Positions 7,086 through 13,165 of a stretch of 13,165 nt of DNA are shown in pieces. The position numbers and the translations under genes are program-made. The stretch lies in NCBI GenBank assembly GCA_964596325.1, contig CAZQSQ010000025.1, forward strand, positions 1 to 13,165, read 5' to 3'. Positions within the stretch are counted from its first letter, which is position 1, and each line of letters begins with the position of its first letter. The notes beneath the pieces were generated by a model. It worked only from the letters and a program-made list of their open reading frames with translations. It ran no database searches and had not been told where the DNA came from. Origin of the DNA: JBAZJI01 sp964596325. Its GTDB lineage: Bacteria; Patescibacteriota; Minisyncoccia; Minisyncoccales; JAGOPM01.

Positions 7086-7100
7086 ATTAAAGATCTGTTT

Positions 7101-7129
7101 TTTATTGCGCAGCCGCGCTAGCTTGTCAA
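7101..7129 (-). promoter_or_regulatory. Possible weak promoter of the small minus-strand gene
   Basis: A perfect TTGACA (7129-7124) overlaps the helicase stop codon. Seventeen bases later comes AATAAA (7106-7101), a poor -10. It could give the small gene its own transcript, but read-through from the helicase is at least as likely. Confidence 0.3.
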
Positions 7130-8400
7130 GCTGGAAAACTATTCTGCCTGGGTTTTTGTCTGCGATTAAAAGAATTATGCCTCCTGTTGAAGTTATTCGG
7201 CCTGTGGTGAAATGGCTGTTTTGCTTGTGGCGGGGTAGGTGGCTGAATGGGAACTATTGGCTTTAAGGGCGAAAGCTGCGGGGTGGGGGAAACCGGTAGA
7301 GGTTTTCTGATCAGTCTTTCGATGGCGCGGAGATCATTTTTTTGTTCCGGGCCAACTAAAGATATGGCGTGCCCTTTGACGCCCGCCCGAGCGGTTCGGC
7401 CAATGCGGTGCACGTAATCCTCGGTGTTGCTAGGGAGATCGTAATTTAATACCAATTCGATACCCGTGACATCAATGCCGCGGGAGGCGATATCAGTGGC
7501 AACTAAAATGCGATGCCTGCCGGCCTTGAATCCCTCGAGGGCTTCTTTGCGCTGGGAAAGAGAGCGGTTGGAATGAATTTCCGCAGCCTTGTGCCCCATA
7601 TTCTGGATTGCTCGGGTGAGCTTTTTGGCGCCGAATTTTGTCCTTGTAAAAATCAAGGTGGGGCCTTTGTATTGCTCCAAGATTTTTTCCGCGACGCGCA
7701 CTTTTTCTTCCTTTTTGACAATAAATATTTCTTGGGTTAAAAAATCCGCCACAGTTCCGGCCGGCGCCACTTCGACGCGGATCGGGAGCTTAAGAAGGCC
7801 GTTGGCCATTTTCATTATTTCTGGGGCAAGGGTGGCGGAGAATAGCATGGTTTGCCTTTCCCGCGGCACGTATTGGAATATCATTTTTATTTGCGGAGCA
7901 AACCCCATATCAAGCATCCTGTCAGCCTCGTCTAAAACTACGATTTTGACATTTTTCATGCGGGCCGTGCCTTGCTGCAAATGGTCATTTAATCTTCCCG
8001 GGGTGGCGATGATTATGTGCGGATTGCGATTTAAGGCATTAATTTGCGGGCGCATGGAAACGCCGCCAATCAAAACTGCCAAACGCAAATTTTGTTTGTC
8101 GGTTATTCTTTTTAGAGATTCTTCCACTTGCAAAGCCAATTCTCTGGTGGGCAGGACAATCAAGCCTACGCCTTTATTTTGCATTAAACGCTGGATCAAG
8201 GGTATGCCAAAAGCCAGGGTTTTTCCGGTTCCTGTTTGGGCAATGCCCACTAAATCTTTTCCCTCTAAGGCAACGGGTATGGCTTGGCGTTGGATAGGAG
8301 TGGGGATAGTGTAGTTTAATTGCTGTAAGATTTGCAGTATGTATGGGGAAATTCCGAGGTTAGAAAATCCGTGATTGTCAGTTTGTTCGTTCTGATTCAT
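7126..8400 (-). CDS. DEAD-box ATP-dependent RNA helicase (RhlE-like)
   Basis: The 424-residue enzyme unwinds short RNA duplexes using ATP, in ribosome assembly, RNA decay or cold adaptation. All core motifs are present: Q motif with PTPIQ (Q37), motif I AQTGTGKT (54-61), Ia PTRELA (84-89), Ib TPGR (133-136), II DEAD (157-160), III SAT (188-190), V ATDIASRGID (301-310) and VI HRIGRTARAG (331-340). The C-terminal tail (about 365-424) is proline-rich, then basic and Asn/Arg-rich with repeated NNFNRR/NSFNRR units, typical of an RNA-binding tail. The ATG at 8400 lies right at the predicted transcription start, so the mRNA is probably leaderless. The small gene at 6700-7073 follows. RhlE-like is my best subfamily guess; CsdA/DeaD is unlikely because the tail is short. 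Confidence 0.97.
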   Translation of the reverse strand: MNQNEQTDNHGFSNLGISPYILQILQQLNYTIPTPIQRQAIPVALEGKDLVGIAQTGTGKTLAFGIPLIQRLMQNKGVGLIVLPTRELALQVEESLKRITDKQNLRLAVLIGGVSMRPQINALNRNPHIIIATPGRLNDHLQQGTARMKNVKIVVLDEADRMLDMGFAPQIKMIFQYVPRERQTMLFSATLAPEIMKMANGLLKLPIRVEVAPAGTVADFLTQEIFIVKKEEKVRVAEKILEQYKGPTLIFTRTKFGAKKLTRAIQNMGHKAAEIHSNRSLSQRKEALEGFKAGRHRILVATDIASRGIDVTGIELVLNYDLPSNTEDYVHRIGRTARAGVKGHAISLVGPEQKNDLRAIERLIRKPLPVSPTPQLSPLKPIVPIQPPTPPQAKQPFHHRPNNFNRRHNSFNRRQKPRQNSFPA

Positions 8401-8407
8401 ATAATTA

Positions 8408-8437
8408 AGTATACCATAAAATTAGCGTTTTGTCCAA
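8408..8437 (-). promoter_or_regulatory. Promoter of the DEAD-box helicase
   Basis: On the minus strand, TTGGAC (8437-8432), an 18-base spacer, and TATACT (8413-8408) with an extended TG (TATGGTATACT). The predicted start falls at about 8401, immediately before the ATG. Confidence 0.6.
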
Positions 8438-8496
8438 TGAGGGGATTTACCTTCAAATCAAATTAATATGGGGGAAGGATTCGCCTTTCAGTCGAA

Positions 8497-8545
8497 TTAA
8501 TGTGGGGAGGGATTTACTGCCCTCGCTTGCTAGCTCGGCCAGTAT
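8497..8545. repeat. Approximately 50-bp direct repeat, copy 1
   Basis: Begins TTAATGT and ends GGCCAGTAT. It differs from copy 2 (8619-8668) by one substitution and a one-base indel. It contains GCCCTCGCTTGCTAGCTCGG. The two copies start about 122 bases apart. Confidence 0.85.
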
Positions 8546-8618
8546 CTTCGGCATTGGGATTCGCCTTTCAGTCAAAGCCTGCTGGCTTTGCTTCAAGGCC
8601 CGGCTCGGCGTCTTCATC

Positions 8619-8668
8619 TTAATGTAGGGGAGGGATTTGCTGCCCTCGCTTGCTAGCTCGGCCAGTAT
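8619..8668. repeat. Approximately 50-bp direct repeat, copy 2
   Basis: Near-exact copy of 8497-8545. Within it GAGGG and CCCTC can pair around the centre. On the minus strand both copies read KILAELASEGSKSLP or FILAELASEGSKSLP in the same open frame. Confidence 0.85.
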
Positions 8669-8670
8669 AA

Positions 8671-8904
8671 ACTTCGAATCCCTTCTACCTAGTCCGCCAA
8701 AGAAAAAATCGCACCAGACGTGCGATTTTCCTTTGGAGCGGGGACGATGTCCCGAAGTTTGAACCGAAAAAATGGCTAAAATTCAAGGATATTGATAAAA
8801 GTATACAGGAATTACGGGCTATATTCAAGGTTCATCCAGAGTGGTTTGAGACACCTAAACCAAAGTCAGTTAAGGGTAAAAATGCGGTGGATTATTCAAT
8901 TTAA
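8671..8904 (+). pseudogene. Start-less C-terminal remnant of an unknown protein
   Basis: The plus strand is open from 8671 (after a TAA at 8668-8670) to a TAA at 8902-8904, with no usable ATG, GTG or TTG near its beginning. The last 45-55 codons look protein-like (for example KWLKFKDIDKSIQELRAIFK, then HPEWFETPKPK). The upstream codons run through the terminator hairpin and are surely not coding. I read this as the tail of a gene whose front was lost by rearrangement. The family is not recognised. Confidence 0.35.
8697..8736. terminator. Strong bidirectional terminator in the intergenic region
   Basis: The 10-bp stem AAAATCGCAC/GTGCGATTTT around a CAGAC loop is extended by outer arms CCAAAG and CTTTGG. 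Minus-strand transcripts end in six U's, so it can serve the hsdM operon, whose last gene stops about 240 bases away. Plus-strand transcripts end in four U's. Confidence 0.8.
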
Positions 8905-8971
8905 TATAAACCCTTCCTTTTTGCCCGCTTGCTTGGGCTTCAGCTCAAAACTTTTCGGTAGGACGGCGGGA

Positions 8972-11692
8972 CTAATTAATATTAAGCTTTTCTCCTCTTT
9001 TTTCAAATGCCTCTTTTCCGCCTTCAAGTTTCAATAATTCTTCTCTATTCTTTGTATTCTCAATTGTCGTTTCAATAACTTCCGTTTGTCCCGATTCATT
9101 TTTCAAAATGAAAATTTTCTCTGCATCTCCGTTAATTACAAAATTTGCGTTATGGGTGGCAAAAATGATTTGGCGATCTGATTTTTTCTCTTTCAACAAA
9201 GGAACAAGATAATTCGCAATCAACGAGCTATCAAGATGAGCCTCTGGCTCATCAATAATTAACGGATAATTCCCAAACAAAAGCAAAATCACAACTACCG
9301 CCGTGCATCTTTGTCCAAAAGACGCTTGCTCAACATCTCGATTGTCATATTTGACTTGGATTATCTTGTTCAGCTTCACATCGTACAGATGTTTATCCCT
9401 AATTGCCTGAAAGATTTGAAAATTTTTCTCTTCCTTAAAAACCTCATCGAGAAACTTGGTGTATTTTTTATCGCTTTTCTGGGATTGCTGAATAATTTTC
9501 CTAACATCGTCGAATGAGTTTTTGGAAAAAGTTTGCTCATTTCCCGTTATAAATTCACATACTTCTTTACCTCGTTCCGTATCGTGGTACTTTATGAAAA
9601 AATGATTATAAAATTCTTCTGCCAAAGCAACCCAAGCACCTTTGTCATTGAAAGAATATTCCAATGAAATTTGCTTGATGTCTTTTCCTTGGTTGTCTTC
9701 AAACTGTTTCTTTAATAAATCTTGTAAGGGTTTCAATATTTCAGTAATTTTTGTTTCGTAGTTTTGCCTATTTGTATTTAATCCAGCAACAACGCTTTCA
9801 AGCGTTGCAATTACTTTTGTTTTTGCCTCAATTTGAGCAGTTAGGCTCTTAATTTCGCTTTCCAGGTTCGTTATTTTTTGTGGGGCGGACTTGATCTGTT
9901 CAACGCTTTCGGGGGTATAACCAGCTTTCTCAATTAGCGTCTTGGCTTTAGCTTCCAATTCTGTCAGCGCTTTTTTAATCTCCGATTCTTTCTTTGCTTC
10001 CTCTGTAAATTTTTCTTCTTTCAACAATTCAACCGCTTCAGCAATCTTGGTTATTGCAAGGTCGTAGGCTTTTTCGTATTCAGTTTTTTCAACTTCTTCT
10101 TTTGATTCTTCAGATTCAGATTCTGGAATTAGATCAGACAGTGAATTTTTAAGATCAGAAATATTTTCTTTCCAATCTTCTAACTTCTGCAACTCTTTTG
10201 ATTTGTCTGTAATTCCAGTAATAACCTCGTTATATTCTTTGCTCGATAACACTTTAACGCTACTTTCAAGCGTTCTTTTTTCTTTTTCTTTCGCATTTTT
10301 TTGATCTTCAAGGGTTTTTAAATCAGAAACGGCTTGAATAATTTGGCCGAGCTTACCCTTAAGGGATTCAATTTCTTCCTCGTATTCTTCTAAAATATTG
10401 CCTGCGTGTGAATTAGCTCTGTCATAAATTGCTTGCGTAAATTTAGATTTGTCCCGCGCAAAAGTTTCTATTTCGCTTTGAGCTAAAAATTCAAAAATTT
10501 CAGTTCCGCCAAAAGAAAAAATTCCACCGTCATTTGGATCAAATCCTGACGGAGCCAGCCCCTTTTTATCTTTGTTGTCGCCAAACCAAAATAACTTTGA
10601 AGAATCAGGATTGTTTGAGTGCAAACCAAGAAAATTCAAAATAGTACTTTTCCCAGATCCTCTACCACCGATGAAGCAATTAAAATATGGGCTTAAGTTA
10701 TGTGAGCCGTTATTCCCAGCAAAACAAAACTTATCTTCACCAACTTTTGCAGCGGCAGGAATTTTTAGAGTAATTGTGTCAATCGTATTTATCGGTTTTT
10801 TGGGTTTTTCCTCACCAATAAAAATTCTTGTTTCTGGCTCATAAACAATTTGTTTCAATCCTTCAAATGTCGGCTCGGCTTTAATCCAACAATATTTTTC
10901 AATCGGCTTTGAATCTTTATCTTTTAGTTTTCCGATTGGATAATCTTGAGAGTGCGAGTCGCTTCCTTTTATGCAAGCTTTTTTTCGCAAGAACCAACCG
11001 CGAAATTGATCTTGAGTAAATTTTACAGTTCCGTCAGTTTTTAAGTCCGATTTCCAAAGGAAGAAATCAATTTGTTTTTGTCGCGAAGAACCTAAAACAT
11101 CAGCAATTCTTATGTAATTACTCTTTATCCATTCATCTGAATTCGGATCAATTTCATCAATGCCGCCATATTCATCATACGGAAGCCACAACAAAAACTT
11201 ATCCTTAAATTTTTCGTCTTGGTTTAATTCAGTTAGCAAAGAATCGAGGGAGATTTTCTTGTCTTTCAGTTTGGCTTTGTCGTCATAATCACCACTGATT
11301 TTTGTTCCATTACTTTTCAAGCCCTTAATTAAATTTTCAATATCAGCAATTTTTATTTGGTCATCAAAAATAATATGGAAATTGAAATGTGTTGCGCCGT
11401 TTGTTGTGGTGTTTTTGTTTTGCACGCTTTCGGTCATTCGAAATTCGACAACTGGCAAGATTTTTTTATCACCAATATCTAAATCGCCTTTGTCGATTTT
11501 TTCCTTGACTTGTTTGTAGCCTGCTACTGAAAAATAATCATTTATCCCAACAACATCACAATCAGCATTTTTGAGTTGAGTTTCAAACTGATCGAAAGTA
11601 CCAGAAAAGCCATCAGAGGCTGGGCTATGCACATGCAAGTCCCATTTTCTCCATTCAGAGCCGATATTTGGTTTTTTCTGTTTCTCGTCCAT
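8972..11692 (-). CDS. PHP phosphoesterase fused to SMC-like ABC ATPase (TrlF-type)
   Basis: The 906-residue protein has two parts. Residues 14-300 are a PHP domain: H20 and H22 in DLHVHSPASDG, D52 in GINDYF, E83, H106 and the GSDSHS motif with D245 and H247, a likely metal site. Residues from about 315 form an SMC/ABC-type ATPase: Walker A GGRGSGKST (K348), Q-loop LAQSE (Q405), a long Glu/Lys-rich coiled coil (about 430-700), signature ASFGQR (S791-R795), Walker B PLIIDEPEAHLD (D814, E815) and H-loop ATHNAN (H847). Known proteins with this layout are called TrlF-family AAA-like ATPases (from memory); RloC and PrrC, anticodon nucleases tied to type I loci, share a related ATPase logic. Here a nuclease or phosphoesterase role in defence is inferred. 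The ATG lies three bases after the hsdM stop with no Shine-Dalgarno site, implying translational coupling. Confidence 0.9.
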   Translation of the reverse strand: MDEKQKKPNIGSEWRKWDLHVHSPASDGFSGTFDQFETQLKNADCDVVGINDYFSVAGYKQVKEKIDKGDLDIGDKKILPVVEFRMTESVQNKNTTTNGATHFNFHIIFDDQIKIADIENLIKGLKSNGTKISGDYDDKAKLKDKKISLDSLLTELNQDEKFKDKFLLWLPYDEYGGIDEIDPNSDEWIKSNYIRIADVLGSSRQKQIDFFLWKSDLKTDGTVKFTQDQFRGWFLRKKACIKGSDSHSQDYPIGKLKDKDSKPIEKYCWIKAEPTFEGLKQIVYEPETRIFIGEEKPKKPINTIDTITLKIPAAAKVGEDKFCFAGNNGSHNLSPYFNCFIGGRGSGKSTILNFLGLHSNNPDSSKLFWFGDNKDKKGLAPSGFDPNDGGIFSFGGTEIFEFLAQSEIETFARDKSKFTQAIYDRANSHAGNILEEYEEEIESLKGKLGQIIQAVSDLKTLEDQKNAKEKEKRTLESSVKVLSSKEYNEVITGITDKSKELQKLEDWKENISDLKNSLSDLIPESESEESKEEVEKTEYEKAYDLAITKIAEAVELLKEEKFTEEAKKESEIKKALTELEAKAKTLIEKAGYTPESVEQIKSAPQKITNLESEIKSLTAQIEAKTKVIATLESVVAGLNTNRQNYETKITEILKPLQDLLKKQFEDNQGKDIKQISLEYSFNDKGAWVALAEEFYNHFFIKYHDTERGKEVCEFITGNEQTFSKNSFDDVRKIIQQSQKSDKKYTKFLDEVFKEEKNFQIFQAIRDKHLYDVKLNKIIQVKYDNRDVEQASFGQRCTAVVVILLLFGNYPLIIDEPEAHLDSSLIANYLVPLLKEKKSDRQIIFATHNANFVINGDAEKIFILKNESGQTEVIETTIENTKNREELLKLEGGKEAFEKRGEKLNIN

Positions 11693-11695
11693 ATG

Positions 11696-13165
11696 TTATA
11701 GAATTTCAAAAATAGTTTCTTTAATACTCTCTTCCGCCTCCTCAATCTTGGCTTTCATTTCTGCAATTTTCTTTTGTTCAGCAACAATTTTATTTCCAAA
11801 ATCATTCTGTTTCTCAATAGAAACATAATCAATCAAATAGTTTGAAAATTCAGTTTTATTTATCGCCAATTTTGAAACACCTTTCGCTAAATCCGCAACA
11901 ATTTGCTCTCTGATTGCATTAAAATAGGCGTGATAAAAAGAAGGGTTCACGGGATACTTCCCGTCCTTTTTAGGCGTTAATATAAAACACAAATCACTTG
12001 CAGTAAATTTACCATTTACATAGTGAGTTCTACCGAGCGAGCCACCTGCACCAAAAGCAAAAATCAGGGCTTCACAGTCGTGCGTATATGAATTGTGCTT
12101 ACTCCATTCTTCAGCAGCCGTTATAAAATCAAATTCACCCTCTGTTTTCTTTGTGCTTTGCAAAGTACCTTTTTGAATATCAAAAAGTGCAGAAACTTCT
12201 ACAGATTCATTTCCGTTCTCTCGGCTTGAAATCAAGTATTTATTTACAAATAAACTGCATTTCTTGCCGAGTTCATTTTTTGGAATAACGATAAATTCAA
12301 TTTCATTTTCAATCTTCTTACTACCCTTGAAATCAAAAATAAGTTTTTTTGCCTTTGGCAAATCGTCCAAATCAATCTTTCTTCGTTGTTCGCCTTTTTC
12401 ATATCCGTCGTTATTTATTTTCGCAAATAAAATCTCCTTTGATTTCTTTGCAAGTTCCTTATCAAAAAACAACACGCTGGTTTTTGCACCTGCATAGGGT
12501 TTAAAAACTGTATTGTGCAAAGAAACGACAGCATATAATCCGTTTTCAACTGCAAGCTCGCGAAGTTTTACATACATATTTGAAGGGTTGGCTACAATTC
12601 CGTCAGGAACAACAACGCCCGCTTTGCCTTTTATATTCAAATGCTCAATTATGTAATCGACGAAGAGAGCTTCTGCTTTTTTTGATTGGATAGTAAATCT
12701 TTTGTGAGGAGAAATTCCACCTTTCGGTGTCATAAACGGCGGGTTGGCGAGAATAACATCAAAAGTTTCGTCCCAACGCTTTTCGCTCGTGAGTGAATCG
12801 TATTCGTGGATTTTTGGCTCTGGGAATCCGTGCAGATACATATTCACAAGCGCCAATTTCACCATATCGGGCGAAATATCGTAGCCTGCAAGATTATTCA
12901 TTAATTTCAGTTTTTCATCGGGCGTGAGAGATTTTTCCTTGTTCTGTTTCAAAATATGTTTATAGGCGGAAATCAAAAATCCAGCCGTTCCGCAAGCGGG
13001 ATCAAGTATTGTTTCGTTCTTTTTCGGATCAACGACTTCAACAATAAAATCAATGATGTGGCGAGGTGTGCGGAATTGTCCCGCGTCGCCTTGGCTTCCG
13101 AGAATTGAAAGCAGATATTCAAAAGCATTGCCCAAATTTTCGCTGTGTTCGTAATTAAACTCGTT
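11696..13165 (-). CDS. hsdM: Type I-like HsdM N6-adenine methyltransferase fused to one target recognition domain (5' partial)
   Basis: The frame stays open to the window edge, adding ten codons (NEFNYEHSEN) before LGNAFEYLLS, so the true N-terminus lies outside. The visible 489 codons cover the HsdM core: SAM motif DPACGTAGF, catalytic motif NPPF of gamma-class N6-adenine methyltransferases, and QFRTPRHI, typical of HsdM. From about residue 295 the protein continues into an HsdS-like specificity domain (VSALFDIQKGTL, then ITAAEEW, AGGSLGRTHYVNGKFTASDL). It ends in a charged helix (IVAEQKKIAEMKAKIEEAEE) like the HsdS spacer helices. An M subunit fused to a half-S subunit with a single recognition domain is implied; two copies would read a bipartite site. 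No HsdR is in the window. The next gene, three bases away, is the PHP-ATPase. Confidence 0.92.
   Translation of the reverse strand, partial: NEFNYEHSENLGNAFEYLLSILGSQGDAGQFRTPRHIIDFIVEVVDPKKNETILDPACGTAGFLISAYKHILKQNKEKSLTPDEKLKLMNNLAGYDISPDMVKLALVNMYLHGFPEPKIHEYDSLTSEKRWDETFDVILANPPFMTPKGGISPHKRFTIQSKKAEALFVDYIIEHLNIKGKAGVVVPDGIVANPSNMYVKLRELAVENGLYAVVSLHNTVFKPYAGAKTSVLFFDKELAKKSKEILFAKINNDGYEKGEQRRKIDLDDLPKAKKLIFDFKGSKKIENEIEFIVIPKNELGKKCSLFVNKYLISSRENGNESVEVSALFDIQKGTLQSTKKTEGEFDFITAAEEWSKHNSYTHDCEALIFAFGAGGSLGRTHYVNGKFTASDLCFILTPKKDGKYPVNPSFYHAYFNAIREQIVADLAKGVSKLAINKTEFSNYLIDYVSIEKQNDFGNKIVAEQKKIAEMKAKIEEAEESIKETIFEIL

Larger units (their letters stand above)
8401..8971. other. 571-base intergenic region without an intact gene
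   Basis: This stretch contains the helicase promoter, two copies of a roughly 50-bp repeat, a shorter 17-bp repeat (8477-8493 and 8557-8573), and a 7-bp hairpin CAAAGCC/GGCTTTG (8573-8590). It also holds a strong bidirectional terminator, a GGGAC-GAT-GTCCC hairpin (8741-8753) and a start-less coding remnant. The minus strand is open from 8782 to a TGA at 8453-8455, but without a good start or ribosome site near its 5' end. I treat that frame as repeat-derived and not as a gene. Confidence 0.6.

Noticed and set aside
7589..8314. 241-codon plus-strand frame opposite the helicase
   Set aside because: It is antisense to conserved helicase motifs I to V and is a shadow frame.
8430..8627. 65-codon plus-strand frame
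   Set aside because: It lies across the repeats, has no ribosome site and no protein-like features beyond the repeat translation.
8441..8668. CRISPR array
   Set aside because: There are only two copies of the long unit with an irregular, itself repeat-containing spacer, and no cas genes are present.
8453..8782. Open minus-strand frame of 109 codons
   Set aside because: It runs through the terminator hairpin, has no supported start near its 5' end, and consists largely of the two repeat copies, so it is not called as a gene.
8913..8940. Possible terminator directly after the PHP-ATPase gene (GCCC/GGGC hairpin)
   Set aside because: The stem is only four base pairs, and the minus strand continues with A's, not T's. 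The hairpin at 8697-8736 is a better terminator.

Overview
The window looks like a fragment of a small, AT-rich bacterial genome recovered from a metagenome, most likely Patescibacteria (CPR, Parcubacteria-like). This is inferred from gene style, very tight extended -10 promoters, short or absent leaders, and an assembly gap of exactly 100 N. No rRNA or intact tRNA is present to fix the taxon.

Left part (1-6630, + strand): four genes alternate as methyltransferase 1, histidine kinase 1, methyltransferase 2, histidine kinase 2. Each has its own extended -10 promoter (core TGNTATAAT), and an intrinsic terminator follows each gene. The two kinases are paralogs with the same plan: about nine membrane segments, GAF, a short coiled coil, HisKA and HATPase_c. 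No response regulator is in the window. Methyltransferase 1 has a hydrophobic stretch near its N-terminus and methyltransferase 2 has one near its C-terminus. The methyltransferases have strong Shine-Dalgarno sites. The kinases have none, and kinase 2 is nearly leaderless. Kinase 1 has an altered ATP lid and G2 box.

Middle (6685-8400, - strand): a DEAD-box RNA helicase, apparently leaderless, is followed by a 72-residue protein of unknown function. That small gene is cut by the N gap. A 55-bp sequence is repeated exactly on both sides of the gap. Collapsing the duplicate restores one reading frame, so the gap is probably an assembler overlap and not missing DNA. A bidirectional terminator separates it from kinase 2.

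Intergenic zone (8401-8971): this holds the helicase promoter, two copies of a roughly 50-bp repeat, small hairpins, a strong bidirectional terminator, tRNA-3'-end-like text and the start-less tail of a broken reading frame.

Right part (8972-13165, - strand): a two-gene operon runs off the window edge. The first gene is a type I-like DNA adenine methyltransferase (HsdM) fused to one HsdS-type target recognition domain. Three bases later comes a 906-residue protein with an N-terminal PHP phosphoesterase domain and a split SMC/ABC-type ATPase with a long coiled coil (TrlF-type architecture). No HsdR is visible. This looks like a DNA-modification-coupled defence module in which the PHP-ATPase takes the effector position. 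It is the most interesting system in the window.
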